This document shows positions 1-9,408 of a stretch of 63,317 bases of DNA, in pieces; position 1 is the first letter of the stretch; every line of letters begins with the position of its first letter. The notes beneath the pieces were generated by a model. The model did not search any database, was not told the DNA's origin, and saw only the letters and a list, made by a program, of their open reading frames with translations. The translations under genes were made by a program, and so were the position numbers. This DNA comes from Deltaproteobacteria bacterium (GTDB lineage: Bacteria > Myxococcota_A > Polyangia > HGW-17 > SLPX01), in NCBI GenBank assembly GCA_021162935.1, contig JAGGXR010000093.1, positions 1 through 63,317 of the forward strand, read 5' to 3'.

Positions 1-260
1 CGGCGATGGATTTACCTGGTCGGGGCACGAGACGTGCGACGATGGCAACCACGTGAACACGGATTCCTGTCCAGACGATACGGCGAACGGTGGGACCTGT
101 CAGACTGCGAGCTGCGGCGATGGATTTACCTGGTCGGGGCACGAGACGTGTGATGACGGGAATCAAGACAACACGGACAACTGTCCCGATGGCGTGGGTG
201 GAACCTGCCAGCCAGCGGTCTGCGGCGACGGGTTTATCTGGTCGGGGCACGAGGCCTGTG
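1..260 (+). repeat. Tandem Cys-repeat units at the left edge
   Basis: Three copies of a near-identical segment begin at about 1, 115 and 223 (periods 114 and 108 bp, all in frame). The core GGCGATGGATTTACCTGG is identical in copies 1 and 2; copy 3 is diverged. They encode the CGDGFxWSGHE Cys units of the partial gene, and the array probably continues left of the window. Confidence 0.75.
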
Positions 261-1414
261 ACGGCTCAGACTTCGGCTCGGCGTCCTGTTCGGATTATGG
301 AAACGATGATGCCGGAAGCCTGCTGTGCACGGGTTGCGTGATCGATCCGAGTGGTTGCTACGAGAGCTGTACGACAACTTCCGATTGCGACGTGTCCGGG
401 CAGCAATGCATCCTGACGACGACACCACACTTCTGCGACGACGTGGGCGATACCTGTGACAAGAATCCGACGCTCATTTCGGGGACTGGTTCGTATACGT
501 TCAACCACGACCTCGAGAACCTCAACGACAGCTACAATGGAACGAATTGTGGCGACATCGGCCTCAGTGATTCGGAAGGTCGTGATCGCGTCTATGCCGT
601 GACCATGGCGGCAGGTGACTACCTGGTCGCATGGCTCGAACCGAACAACTGGGATGCGGTGTTGTACCTGAGTACGAGCTGTGGTCCGCCTCTCGACCTG
701 TCGTCGGGTGGGTGTCCGGTGGGGTGGCATCGAAGCGACAGCTATGGTGACAACGAGCGATTGGATTACGTGGCCAGCTCTGCGGGCACCGTCTATCTCG
801 TGGTGGATCAGAACAATGCGACATGGGTCACTCCGCGCGACTATACCCTGGACGTGACCATCGGTCATGGCGCCCTGCACCCGACGAGCGCCGGTGATGT
901 GGTCATTACCGAGATCATGGCTGACGCCGGCGGTAATGATTGTGAGTGGATGGAACTCTACAACTCGACGGGGAACCCGCTGGATTTGAACGGGGCTCGA
1001 ATTTACGATCAGGACAACAGTTCCTTCGACATCGGCTATCCGCTCATCCTCAGGCCTGGCGAATACATGGTCATCGGCCGGACTGCGGATACGAGTTCGA
1101 ACTGCGGCCTGGACTGGATGTCCTGGTCGGATGGTGGGTTCGACCTGGATGCAGGGCCGGGCCACAGCTACGTGAGTCTGCGGTGGGATCCGAGTGGCAG
1201 CAACACCCTCATCGACGAAGTGGACTATCCTAAAGACTGGAGCACGTCGAAGCACGCCATGTACCTCTGTACGAACCACAACAACGCCACGGATAACGAC
1301 GACACGGCGAACAACTGGCAGAAAGACGATTCGGACCAGTACACGACCAACTACTACGGCACCCCGGCGGACGAGTCGTATGAGACGGACGGCAACCCAT
1401 CGACCTGCAACTGA
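2..1414 (+). CDS. Cys-repeat protein with C-terminal lamin-tail domain (5' partial)
   Basis: The reading frame is open to the left edge, so the N-terminus, including any signal peptide, is missing. The visible part begins inside Cys-rich repeats of the DUF4215 kind ([11 protein letters not shown] then CDDGN, with paired Cys), followed by a region rich in Asp, Gly and aromatic residues. The last ~140 residues read [11 protein letters not shown], then EWMELYN and LDLNGARI, then [11 protein letters not shown], which is the lamin-tail (LTD) beta-sandwich pattern found at the ends of secreted bacterial proteins. The likely role is a cell-surface or extracellular structural or binding protein; no catalytic motif is seen. 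The stop is followed by 65 bp and then the convergent end of the GT-C gene. Confidence 0.8.
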   Translation, partial: GDGFTWSGHETCDDGNHVNTDSCPDDTANGGTCQTASCGDGFTWSGHETCDDGNQDNTDNCPDGVGGTCQPAVCGDGFIWSGHEACDGSDFGSASCSDYGNDDAGSLLCTGCVIDPSGCYESCTTTSDCDVSGQQCILTTTPHFCDDVGDTCDKNPTLISGTGSYTFNHDLENLNDSYNGTNCGDIGLSDSEGRDRVYAVTMAAGDYLVAWLEPNNWDAVLYLSTSCGPPLDLSSGGCPVGWHRSDSYGDNERLDYVASSAGTVYLVVDQNNATWVTPRDYTLDVTIGHGALHPTSAGDVVITEIMADAGGNDCEWMELYNSTGNPLDLNGARIYDQDNSSFDIGYPLILRPGEYMVIGRTADTSSNCGLDWMSWSDGGFDLDAGPGHSYVSLRWDPSGSNTLIDEVDYPKDWSTSKHAMYLCTNHNNATDNDDTANNWQKDDSDQYTTNYYGTPADESYETDGNPSTCN

Positions 1415-1479
1415 AGCGTGTTTCGAGGGAGCCTTGGAAGCGAGGTCCTGGCCAACCGTAGATTTGCGATGCGATCGGT

Positions 1480-2994
1480 TCAGTCTTTCTTGACCACCCA
1501 GGCCAGGGCCACCGCGGCTCCAGTCCACAGGACGACCAGGGGAACGAGGCTGACGAGGCCAGGCAGGTGCATGTTCAGACCGACGTTGCTGCTTGCGATG
1601 TTGAGGGCGAGTTCGCCGTGAAGGAAGTGAGGCCAGATGTAGGCGGTCAAAGGATCGAACACGCCGAGCGGCGCCTCGGGGCCCACTGCCGTCGCGGCGA
1701 GCATGTTGGCCATGGATATGACCGCTGCGGTCCACACGAGGCCACGGGTCCATGAGGCGGCGCGTCCCGGCTGTGATGGGTACGCATAGCCGAGAGCGAC
1801 GGCAGCCAGGCCGAGGCTTGGGATCATGTGTCTGGGACCCAGAGCGGCGCCGCCGTCCCACATGTAGTAAGACGCGTTGAGGAGCAGGAACGCGGTGATG
1901 ACCGCAGTGATGGCGATGGCCTCCATTTGATGCCGTCGCCACAGGACCGCGATACCCATGGGCACGAGTACGAGCACGGGACTTTGGTAGAGCAGCCCTC
2001 GATGCGGCCCTGCCAGGATGCGCAGGAGCACGATTGGGTTGGGAATCGTGATGCCCACCAGGCCTTTGCTCATTCCTTGGGCGAATTGTTTGTTGGCCAG
2101 GTGCTGGTAGCCGAGGCTGAACGGACCACCGAAGCAGGCGTTGTGGTACAGGGCCAGGGCAACCGCAGGAAGCAGCGCGCCGGCCGCCAGGAATGCCACC
2201 GTTGCAGCGCGGCGAGAAGAACGCATCAGGATCACGACCCCGACGACGATCGAAGCGAGGGCTGCCGGGTACTCGATGGCCACGGCCAGGGCGAGCAGGA
2301 AGCCCATCACGGCTTCGTGCCACCAGGGTTTCGGTGGACCGTCAGGGGGGGCGTGGAGGGCCCAGATGAAGGTGATGAGAAGGACCGAGCCTGCCGCCTG
2401 GTGCCCATAGAACAGGGTTGCATAGGGAAAGGCCAGGCTGCCGAGACCATAGGCGATGGCGGCGAAGAAGGCCGCGCCGATCGTGTGCGGCCGTCGTCTG
2501 GCTATGAAACCGAACAGGAGCGCCACGGCCAGGGCCGCAGGGAGGGCGTTGGCGAGCAGGTTCGAGAAGTACAGACCCCGTTTGTACGCGGCGTTGTACC
2601 GCATGATGGGATGGAGCAGCGGACGACCAGTGACGGGATCAGGTTCTCCCGTCGTTCGTTCCACCCACTGGCGCGGCAGCTCCTTGCCAACGGCATGGCG
2701 CAGCGCATAGAGGCCGGCATAGGCCGGGACCGCTAGAAAGGAGACGCCAGGTGCCTTGTCGCAGTAGTAGTGCCCTCTGTAATAGGCCTTGTCCTGTGTG
2801 TTGACGTGGTACGGATCGATGTCGAGGCGACCTCGTTCCACCACGGACCTGGTCAGGTCGAATCGAGAGTTTTCGTTCCATTGGGCCGCCGAAGAAAAGT
2901 AGGCGTAGGTGGACAGGAAGAGCCCGAACAGGGCAAGTTGGAACGTGCGGATCCGAACATTGGTCAGAGGAGATGAAGTTTGTGAGTCGGGCAT
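1480..2994 (-). CDS. GT-C-type polytopic membrane glycosyltransferase-like protein
   Basis: About 504 residues with roughly ten hydrophobic segments. The first helix (LALFGLFLSTYAYF) is followed by an extracytoplasmic loop NSRFDLTRSVVERGRLDID and then GHYYCDKAPGVSFLAVPAYA, the pattern seen in GT-C (family 39-like) enzymes that use polyprenyl-phosphate sugars; the Asp of RFDLT could be the catalytic acid. The ATG at 2994 is chosen because the stop of the upstream gene (2996-2998) lies one base before it, suggesting translational coupling; an in-frame ATG at 3054 would overlap that gene and has no Shine-Dalgarno. It is the last gene of a minus-strand run behind mutL. Acceptor and donor sugars cannot be told from sequence. 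Confidence 0.7.
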   Translation of the reverse strand: MPDSQTSSPLTNVRIRTFQLALFGLFLSTYAYFSSAAQWNENSRFDLTRSVVERGRLDIDPYHVNTQDKAYYRGHYYCDKAPGVSFLAVPAYAGLYALRHAVGKELPRQWVERTTGEPDPVTGRPLLHPIMRYNAAYKRGLYFSNLLANALPAALAVALLFGFIARRRPHTIGAAFFAAIAYGLGSLAFPYATLFYGHQAAGSVLLITFIWALHAPPDGPPKPWWHEAVMGFLLALAVAIEYPAALASIVVGVVILMRSSRRAATVAFLAAGALLPAVALALYHNACFGGPFSLGYQHLANKQFAQGMSKGLVGITIPNPIVLLRILAGPHRGLLYQSPVLVLVPMGIAVLWRRHQMEAIAITAVITAFLLLNASYYMWDGGAALGPRHMIPSLGLAAVALGYAYPSQPGRAASWTRGLVWTAAVISMANMLAATAVGPEAPLGVFDPLTAYIWPHFLHGELALNIASSNVGLNMHLPGLVSLVPLVVLWTGAAVALAWVVKKD

Positions 2995-2995
2995 G

Positions 2996-3583
2996 TCACC
3001 GGTTTGGGCGTTCGGCGAGCAGGGTTCGTCGTGCATGGATACGGCCCTTGGCATGACGGCGGCGGTGGTTTGCAGAAGCTTTCCTCTTTCGGTTCATAGA
3101 GGCCCGTCGATGTCTGCGTCCGGCGATCCTGGCATGCGTGCGTCTCACGGGCAGGACACGTTTGGCGCCCTTTCGTTGTCGAAGGAGCGTCCTGCGTCCA
3201 GTTCGGCCGTTCATGATTCCGTAGGCACTGATTCGCGGAAGGCGCATGCAGCGACCTGCGGGATTGAGGAATCGGCCTGGTCCACATTTCCAGGATCGAA
3301 CGAGGGTGCAGCGTTTCCGCGCGTCTCGGCGGGAGCCCCGCGGACAGCGCTTTGCGAGACAGAGCTTGCCCTGCTTGACGAATCCTCTTGGACAGGTCCG
3401 CAGATGGCACGCCAGGTCGGCGCCTCGCGTCCATCCAAGCGGACAGGTATCCCGCACACACGTGTTAGGAGCACTGTGGTGCCAGCCTGCTTTGCACGAG
3501 GATCGTCTCGATGCGGCTGCCTGTGCGTCGAAGGACCAGATGAAGGTGACCAGGGCGATGCTTGTCCAGATGATGCGTTGCAT
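2996..3583 (-). CDS. Small secreted Cys- then Arg-rich protein, unknown function
   Basis: 195 residues. A clear signal peptide (IIWTSIALVTFIWSFDAQA, probable cut after AQA) is followed by four or five short Cys units of the form CPxGWxR / CPRGFxxxGKLC, then a very basic C-terminal half made largely of Arg, Lys and His. GGAG sits 8 bases before the ATG. The gene starts 68 bp after the mutL stop and ends one base before the GT-C start, so it is probably in the same transcript. I do not recognise a family. The basic tail could bind nucleic acid or acidic polysaccharide, but that is only composition. Confidence 0.6.
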   Translation of the reverse strand: MQRIIWTSIALVTFIWSFDAQAAASRRSSCKAGWHHSAPNTCVRDTCPLGWTRGADLACHLRTCPRGFVKQGKLCLAKRCPRGSRRDARKRCTLVRSWKCGPGRFLNPAGRCMRLPRISAYGIMNGRTGRRTLLRQRKGAKRVLPVRRTHARIAGRRHRRASMNRKRKASANHRRRHAKGRIHARRTLLAERPNR

Positions 3584-3651
3584 GGTTGCGCTCCACTTTT
3601 TGTTTCATGATGGTGGGACGCGTCGATTCGGGCAAGTTTTGGGGGGATTTC

Positions 3652-5748
3652 TTACGTGCGATGGAACCATTTGCGCAGGTCCGATTCGGACAGGCGCACG
3701 ATGACCGGCCTGCCGTGGGGACAGTGGTCCCACGGCCCCGGTGTTTCCATGTCGCCGAGCAGCGCATCGACCTCCTCGGGGCTCATGCTGCGTCCGGACC
3801 GGACCGAAGCGTGACAGGCCACAGTGGCCGTCATGCTCGAATAGAGCGATTCGGGGTCGGCCTGCACCGATGGGTCCTGGATTTGATCGAGGAGTTCACG
3901 CACCACGGCCTCCGGGTCGGATTGTCCTTCGGCCACCAACAGGGGAACCGCCTTGAGCACGAACGTGTCTCCACCGAACGGGTTCAGCTCGAAGCCGAAC
4001 CGAGCAAGATCCTGGCCATGCGCCATCGCGGTCGCCGCCTCACGTGCAGTCAGCGAGAGGGTCTGCGGAACGAGCAGCCGCTGGCTCGGGATGGCTTGCG
4101 CGCCAAGTTGCGCCATGATGCGGTTGTAGTTCACTCGTTCGTGCGCTGCGTGCTGGTCCAATAGGACCAGCTCTCCGTCTCCTTCGAGCACCAAAAAGGT
4201 GCCCAGGACCTGGCCCACGAAGCGAAGACTGCGCAGCCCTCGGTCCTCCCACAGGCCAGGTTGACGAACGGATCGATCCGTCTGTGAGTCTTGTGCTGTT
4301 GGCTGGTCGTTTGGAGGCCGTGGGCCGTCTGGGCGCCGGTTGGTTTCGCCCTTTGGGCCATCGAAGACACCTTGGTTGACCGGTCTGTCCGGCGCCAGGA
4401 ACCATGGGGACGGGACGGTGCCAGACGTCGATGGATGGGAACGCGTTCCAGCGTCAGGGCGACCGACGCCCGACGAGGCGTCGGTCCATGCGCCACGGTT
4501 CCGGGATCGTGATCCGTCTGCCCACTCGTCCCGTCCGGGCTGGGCGTCTGTGTTGGTGCGATATGCTGCCGAAGATTCGGCCGCCCGGCCACTGTCCGTT
4601 GCAGCAGGTCCATCCGGCCCATCCGGTGCCATGTGGGAGCCTTCATCGTGGAGCCGATAGGACCGAGCCGGTTGGCTCCAGGGTGCGCGTGCCACCTCGT
4701 CCGAGACGAGACGACGGACCGCGGCGGCCACCTGGCGTTCGTCTCGAAATCGAACCTCGGTTTTTTGTGGGTGTACGTTGACGTCCACCGCCTCCGCCGG
4801 CACATCAACGAGCAGGACCGCCACTGGGTATCTGCCCTTGGGGAGCACGGCTCCAAAACCACCGGTCAGTGACCTGAGCAGGATTTTGTCCCGCACCGAT
4901 CTGCCGTTGACGAACTGGTAGCACCATCTGGCCGTTCCAACCGAATCGTCGGGTCCGGCCAGGAACGCTTGGACCGTGGTCTGACCCAAGGTGATGGCTG
5001 CATGGTGGAGCCCGGCCTTGGCGCGGCGAGTCAGAGCCGACTCGACCCTTGTGCGGAGGTCCACGTGACCAGGTAGATCCAGGGCCCGTCTGCCGTCCAC
5101 ATCGAGCACGATGTGCAGATTGGGGCGCACGAGGCCCAATCGCACGAGCGTTTCCTGGACATGAGCCGCTTCGGTGGAAGGCTTCTTGAGAAACTTTCGT
5201 CGGGCCGGAACATTGAAAAACAGATCCGACACTTCGATTGTGGTCCCAGGGGCGCAGCCCACCTGCGAAATCGTGGGCGGCCCGTCCCCTTGAACCACCA
5301 CCAAAGTACCCACCTCTTCGTGGGCCGGTTTTGTCTTGAGTTTGAGGCGACTCACCGAGGCGATGGAGGCCAGGGCCTCGCCGCGAAATCCCATGGTCCG
5401 TATCGCTTCGAGGTCTTCGATGCTGCGAATTTTGCTCGTGGCGTGGGGCTCGATGGCGAGCACTGCGTTGTCCCTGGTCATGCCTCGGCCGTCATCGGTG
5501 ACCCGAATACTCGTCGTGCCGCCGTCCTTGATGGCAACCGAGATCCGACTGGCCCCGGCGTCCAGACTGTTTTCGCACAGTTCCTTGACCACTGATGCCG
5601 GCCGTTCGACCACCTCGCCGGCAGCGATTTGACTGGCCAGGTCCGGCGACAGGACACGAATCACGTCCTGTCTGCTGCCTTCTCCGGCTTGTTCGTGGGG
5701 CACGATGCCTTGCGTCGGGTCCGTTGCGTCTCGTATGCGTTCATCCAT
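3652..5748 (-). CDS. mutL: DNA mismatch repair protein MutL
   Basis: About 698 residues. The N-terminal GHKL ATPase has all key motifs: IAAGEVVERPASVVKELCEN, then NSLDAG, DDGRGM and GFRGEAL. A low-complexity Pro/Asp/Arg linker follows, then the C-terminal dimerisation domain (RFVGQVLGTFLVLEG) with LLDQHAAHERVNYN and CPHGRP near the end. MutL couples MutS mismatch recognition to strand incision. In the endonuclease motif DQHA-x2-E-x4-E the last acid is Asn here (DQHAAHERVNYN), so nicking activity is uncertain. The ATG at 5748 is preferred because AAAAGG lies 6 bases upstream; in-frame ATGs at 5778 and 5871 lack a ribosome site and would extend the protein beyond the family's usual start. Divergent from the CNNM gene at 5860. 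Confidence 0.95.
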   Translation of the reverse strand: MDERIRDATDPTQGIVPHEQAGEGSRQDVIRVLSPDLASQIAAGEVVERPASVVKELCENSLDAGASRISVAIKDGGTTSIRVTDDGRGMTRDNAVLAIEPHATSKIRSIEDLEAIRTMGFRGEALASIASVSRLKLKTKPAHEEVGTLVVVQGDGPPTISQVGCAPGTTIEVSDLFFNVPARRKFLKKPSTEAAHVQETLVRLGLVRPNLHIVLDVDGRRALDLPGHVDLRTRVESALTRRAKAGLHHAAITLGQTTVQAFLAGPDDSVGTARWCYQFVNGRSVRDKILLRSLTGGFGAVLPKGRYPVAVLLVDVPAEAVDVNVHPQKTEVRFRDERQVAAAVRRLVSDEVARAPWSQPARSYRLHDEGSHMAPDGPDGPAATDSGRAAESSAAYRTNTDAQPGRDEWADGSRSRNRGAWTDASSGVGRPDAGTRSHPSTSGTVPSPWFLAPDRPVNQGVFDGPKGETNRRPDGPRPPNDQPTAQDSQTDRSVRQPGLWEDRGLRSLRFVGQVLGTFLVLEGDGELVLLDQHAAHERVNYNRIMAQLGAQAIPSQRLLVPQTLSLTAREAATAMAHGQDLARFGFELNPFGGDTFVLKAVPLLVAEGQSDPEAVVRELLDQIQDPSVQADPESLYSSMTATVACHASVRSGRSMSPEEVDALLGDMETPGPWDHCPHGRPVIVRLSESDLRKWFHRT

Positions 5749-5859
5749 GGCTGGCCTTTTCCTGTCTGTTCGGTCCATGTCCAGGCAGTTTGTCCCAGGC
5801 GGTGATGTTTCGCAAGCGACCTTTCCCTGGGACGGGAAATGGGTATGATACATCTCATG

Positions 5860-7014
5860 ATGGCCGATCACATCCCACGCCTGATCCTTATTCTGGTTCT
5901 GCTGGGTCTGTCCGGCTTCTTTTCAGGGTCGGAGACCGCGCTCTTTTCTTTGGGCCTGGTGCAGAAGCGTCGCATCGGTGTGGGGGTGTCTGGGACCGAC
6001 CGCGCGTTGCGTTGGCTGCTCAGCCAACCGCGTCGTCTCATTGCGACCCTTTTGGTGGGGAACGAACTGGTCAATATTTCGATTTCGACTGTCATTGCGG
6101 CGTTGGTCCATGACTTTTACGACGGACGGTCCCAGCTTTATCAGGCCCTGGTGTCCATGGCCATCGTCGTGACCGTCGTGCTTCTGCTCGGCGAGGTGAC
6201 TCCGAAAACCATTGCGATCAAGATTCCGGAAGCCTGGTCGCGGGCGGTGGCCCGGCCGCTTCGGGTGTTCTCGGCTGGGATCACTCCGCTTCGTTGGATG
6301 GTCCGAAGCTTTGCGGACGGGGTCATTAACCTGCTGGGCGGACGGCCACCCGAACGGGAACGTCCGTTGAGCGAGGAGGAATTCATTTCCTTGGTGGACC
6401 AAGGATCCCGTCGTGGCGAGCTGGACGATGAGGAGCGAGACCTGATCCACAGCGTGTTCGAGTTCGGAGATCGTCGGGTGGCCGACGTCATGACGCCTGT
6501 CGCCAAGGTGTTCGCCCTTTCCTATAGCTTGCCCTTGGAGCGGATCGTCTCGCAGGTGATTGACCACCATTTTTCCCGCGTCCCCATCTACAAGGGACGG
6601 CGCAGGCAGGTGATTGGGGTGCTCTACGCGAAGGACCTCGTCGGGTTCGGTCACGTCCTGGAACTGACGGGGAAGAGCCTGGAGGATCTGCTGCGAAAGC
6701 CGTTCTTCGTGCCTCGATCCACCAAGTGCTCCCGACTGTTTCGAGAGTTTCGCGAGCGGCGCATCCACATTGGGATCGTGGTGGACGAGTATGGGACCAT
6801 GGTGGGACTGGTGACCATGCAGGACCTGCTCGAGGAACTTTTCGGCGAGTTGGGAGATGACGAGGCCCAATCTTCGCGAGATGGGCCTCCATCGGTCGGC
6901 CGCGAGGATGCCCGTGCAAGTCGACAGGATGGCAAAGCAATCCGGGATGAAGTCCAGGCCAATGGCGCGGAGGAGCAGACAGGGCGCGACCACGACGAGG
7001 GAGGGCGCCCATGA
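5860..7014 (+). CDS. CNNM/CorC-family membrane protein (DUF21 + CBS pair), first copy
   Basis: About 384 residues. Residues 1-180 form the DUF21/CNNM transmembrane domain (four hydrophobic helices; GFFSGSETALFSL near the N-terminus), followed by two CBS domains (DVMTPVAKV, then IPIYKG-like and IHIGIVVDEYGTMVGLVTMQDLLEELFGE). The family is linked to Mg2+ or Co2+ efflux and resistance. The usual C-terminal CorC_HlyC domain is absent: after the second CBS domain there are only about 60 polar residues. Two adjacent ATGs at 5857 and 5860 are possible. The stop overlaps the next start (ATGA at 7011-7014), so the pair is translationally coupled and may act as a heterodimer. Confidence 0.85.
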   Translation: MADHIPRLILILVLLGLSGFFSGSETALFSLGLVQKRRIGVGVSGTDRALRWLLSQPRRLIATLLVGNELVNISISTVIAALVHDFYDGRSQLYQALVSMAIVVTVVLLLGEVTPKTIAIKIPEAWSRAVARPLRVFSAGITPLRWMVRSFADGVINLLGGRPPERERPLSEEEFISLVDQGSRRGELDDEERDLIHSVFEFGDRRVADVMTPVAKVFALSYSLPLERIVSQVIDHHFSRVPIYKGRRRQVIGVLYAKDLVGFGHVLELTGKSLEDLLRKPFFVPRSTKCSRLFREFRERRIHIGIVVDEYGTMVGLVTMQDLLEELFGELGDDEAQSSRDGPPSVGREDARASRQDGKAIRDEVQANGAEEQTGRDHDEGGRP

Positions 7015-8258
7015 GCTTCGTGGTCCTGGTGGTCGTCGTCTGTGTTCTGTTCGAGGCGTTCTTTTCCGGTTCGGAAATCGCCGTTGTTTCCGCTGATCGA
7101 CGGGTTCTCAAGGACAAGGCGCTCAGGGGGGATCGAGGTGCTGCCTTGGCGTTGAGGTTGCTGGCAGATGCCAAGACGCTTCTGTCCACGACCCTCGTGG
7201 GGACGAATCTATCGGTGGTCATCGCGACAGTCACGGTGACCCTCCACCTGCTCATGACGCATCCGGACATGGCCGAGATCGATTCCTTGGCCATCATGTC
7301 TCCAACCCTGCTTCTTTTGGGTGAGGTCATTCCCAAGTCGTTGTTTCAGCAGCACGCGGATGTTTTGGCCACCAAGGTCGTCTATCCGCTCGTCGTGTTC
7401 CGGTGGCTCTTTGCGCCCATGTTGTTGGTGGTCACAGGCTTTACGAGCGTCGTGACTCGGCTGCTCGGCGTCAAGGGGGACAGGCCACTGGTGACCAGAG
7501 AAGAGTTGCAGAACATCATCGAGACGGTGGGCGACCAGCGGGAAGGCGAGATCACTGCGGGCGAGGCCGAGATGATCTCGAACGTTCTGGCGGTCGAGGA
7601 CCGGATGGTGGAGCAGGTGATGATTCCTCTCAGTGAGGTCTGTTCGCTGGACGTGGAGCGTTCGGTCATGGAACTCGTGCACCTCGCCCGTGTCAAGAAG
7701 CACACGCGGATTCCCATCTATTCCGATCGGATCGACAACATCATCGGCCTCGTACACGCCTTCGATCTCATCGACGTGGATCCATCCAAGGAGACCATTC
7801 GCGATCTCATGCAGCAGCCGACCTTTGTGCCAGAGACCCAACTCGTGCTTGACCTCGTGAGTCAGCTCCAGCGTGTGGGCCAGGAGATGGCCGTGGTGGT
7901 CAACGAATACGGCGGGGCCGAAGGTGTGGTGACCGTGGAAGACGCCATCGAGGAGATCGTGGGCGAGATCGAGGACGAGTACGACACGGACTGGTTCGCG
8001 TTTCGCCAGGAACATACGGGGGTCATACGCCTGGAGGGTCGGGTGCCTGTTGAGCACGTCAACAAGCGCCTGGGGCTGACCCTGCCTGAGGACGAGGAGT
8101 ACGAAACCATGGCCGGTCTCGTGCTCGATCGGATCAAACGGATGCCTCGCGTGGGCGACCGGGTCCAGGTGGGTCAAGCCGACATCGAAGTGACTCGGGT
8201 GACCGATCGTGCCATCAAAGAGTTACGTGTCACCCTGGGTCGACGTCGTCAGTCGTGA
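7011..8258 (+). CDS. CNNM/CorC-family membrane protein with CorC_HlyC domain, second copy
   Basis: 415 residues with the full family layout: DUF21 transmembrane domain (FFSGSEIAVVSADRR at 20-35, LLLLGEVIPKSLFQ near 105), two CBS domains (VMIPLSEVCSLD; MAVVVNEYGGAEGVVTVEDA) and a C-terminal CorC_HlyC domain (IRLEGRVPVEHVNKRLGL through MPRVGDRVQVG). It is a paralogue of the preceding gene and overlaps it by four bases. The likely role is divalent cation transport or control. Its last 10 bases overlap the end of the convergent squalene synthase gene. Confidence 0.88.
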   Translation: MSFVVLVVVVCVLFEAFFSGSEIAVVSADRRVLKDKALRGDRGAALALRLLADAKTLLSTTLVGTNLSVVIATVTVTLHLLMTHPDMAEIDSLAIMSPTLLLLGEVIPKSLFQQHADVLATKVVYPLVVFRWLFAPMLLVVTGFTSVVTRLLGVKGDRPLVTREELQNIIETVGDQREGEITAGEAEMISNVLAVEDRMVEQVMIPLSEVCSLDVERSVMELVHLARVKKHTRIPIYSDRIDNIIGLVHAFDLIDVDPSKETIRDLMQQPTFVPETQLVLDLVSQLQRVGQEMAVVVNEYGGAEGVVTVEDAIEEIVGEIEDEYDTDWFAFRQEHTGVIRLEGRVPVEHVNKRLGLTLPEDEEYETMAGLVLDRIKRMPRVGDRVQVGQADIEVTRVTDRAIKELRVTLGRRRQS

Positions 8259-9367
8259 TGTGGGTCCGGCTGTAGGGTCGGGCGGTGAATGACTCCGGAT
8301 CGGGGGGCATCCGGTCTTCCGTTTATGGAAGCAGGGGATTCGATTTTGCGTTCGAGCTCATGGATGAGGTGCTCGAACCAGAGCCGCAGGCCCAGGTCGG
8401 AGCGGCAGGCCATTTTGGCGATGGCCACGGTCTGCTTGGTTTGGCTCCGCGTCATTTTGACCGGCCTCGGCTCGAAGAGCGCCGGGTTGAGCACGGACAT
8501 GGTCAGCGTCTGTATGGCCATGGCATAGGGGATGATCGCGAAAAGGCGCAAGGCGGCCTGATGTCGTGGGATTCCCAGGATGAAGGCCGAGGCGAGCCGC
8601 ACTGAAGGTAGGAGCCATGTGGCCATTTTTCGTCCCGCTTCAAGCACTTGGATCCGACGGTTTTCGTTGAGGAGGTCTGGGGCCGAAAAGTCGGAGAACA
8701 GGGCCCGCGGATAGAAGATGTGTCCGTGTTCGTGGTCGTCCCGGATGTCCCGAAGGATGTTCGTGACCTGGAGGACCAGGGCCAGGGCGCGACCGGCCCC
8801 GAGCATCTGGGCGCGGCGGTGGACCGGCAGGTTCGGCATGGTGGTCAGGAATCGGTCCGTGAGGAAGTCGCCTACGGTGCCAGCCACGTAGTAGCAATAA
8901 CGGTCGAGCGCACCCTGGTCCGGCAGGGTGACGAATCCGTCCTTGCGATGGTCGCGCTGGATTTCCGCCATGCCCTTGAACATGATGTCGGCCTGTTCGA
9001 GGAGCGAGGCCTTGGCGGATGGATCCAGTTCGGAGAATGCGGTGATGATCGGATCGCACAGGCGCATCAGCTCGTGTTCCCCTTCGGTCAGGTCGGTCCA
9101 AAGGTCGGATTGTCGGGCCTGAAGCTCGGCGGAAAAGGGCTGACCCGCGGCGAATGCCTGGAGCAATGCAGACAGGAGGTGTGACTTTTCGTCTGGCGAG
9201 AGGCTTGCCGTGTCTTCGATGTTGTCTCCGAGTCGGAAGAGAAGGTAGGCGACCTGAACCTCGCGTCGAAGGGGCTCGGGAAGTTGATCGATCACGAAGG
9301 CAAAGGAACGGGAGACCTTTTGCACCTGGTCGGTGAGGATGTTTTCGACTGATTCCACATTGTGCAT
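8249..9367 (-). CDS. Squalene synthase, eukaryotic ERG9/FDFT1-type
   Basis: 372 residues. Trans-isoprenyl-synthase fold with SRSFAFVIDQLP (19-30), first Asp motif DNIED (48-52), YCYYVAGTVGDFLTDRF (157-173) and second Asp motif NILRDIRDD (203-211) followed by HIFYPRALF. The order and spacing match farnesyl-diphosphate farnesyltransferase of eukaryotes (SRSFAAVI, DTLEDD, YCHYVAGLVG, NIIRDYLED) more closely than the HpnC/HpnD type. It would join two farnesyl diphosphates head to head into squalene, the precursor of sterols and hopanoids. The C-terminal membrane anchor of eukaryotic enzymes is not seen; the tail is polar. The ATG at 9367 is chosen because a sigma70-like promoter ends just upstream; an ATG at 9397 lies inside that promoter. 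Confidence 0.85.
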   Translation of the reverse strand: MHNVESVENILTDQVQKVSRSFAFVIDQLPEPLRREVQVAYLLFRLGDNIEDTASLSPDEKSHLLSALLQAFAAGQPFSAELQARQSDLWTDLTEGEHELMRLCDPIITAFSELDPSAKASLLEQADIMFKGMAEIQRDHRKDGFVTLPDQGALDRYCYYVAGTVGDFLTDRFLTTMPNLPVHRRAQMLGAGRALALVLQVTNILRDIRDDHEHGHIFYPRALFSDFSAPDLLNENRRIQVLEAGRKMATWLLPSVRLASAFILGIPRHQAALRLFAIIPYAMAIQTLTMSVLNPALFEPRPVKMTRSQTKQTVAIAKMACRSDLGLRLWFEHLIHELERKIESPASINGRPDAPRSGVIHRPTLQPDPHHD

Positions 9368-9378
9368 GACACGGCAAT

Positions 9379-9408
9379 ATACTAAGTGAAATGGCATTTT
9401 CCAGTCAA
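9379..9408 (-). promoter_or_regulatory. Putative sigma70-type promoter of the squalene synthase gene
   Basis: On the minus strand, TTGACT (9408-9403) and TAGTAT (9384-9379) are separated by 18 bp. Transcription would start near 9372, about five bases before the ATG at 9367, so the message would be nearly leaderless; no Shine-Dalgarno is present, which agrees. Confidence 0.5.

Noticed and set aside
266-2323. Long open frame on the minus strand opposite the LTD gene and the end of the GT-C gene
   Set aside because: Arg/His/Val-rich composition, no family motifs, and it lies across two well-supported genes; a by-product of GC-rich codons.
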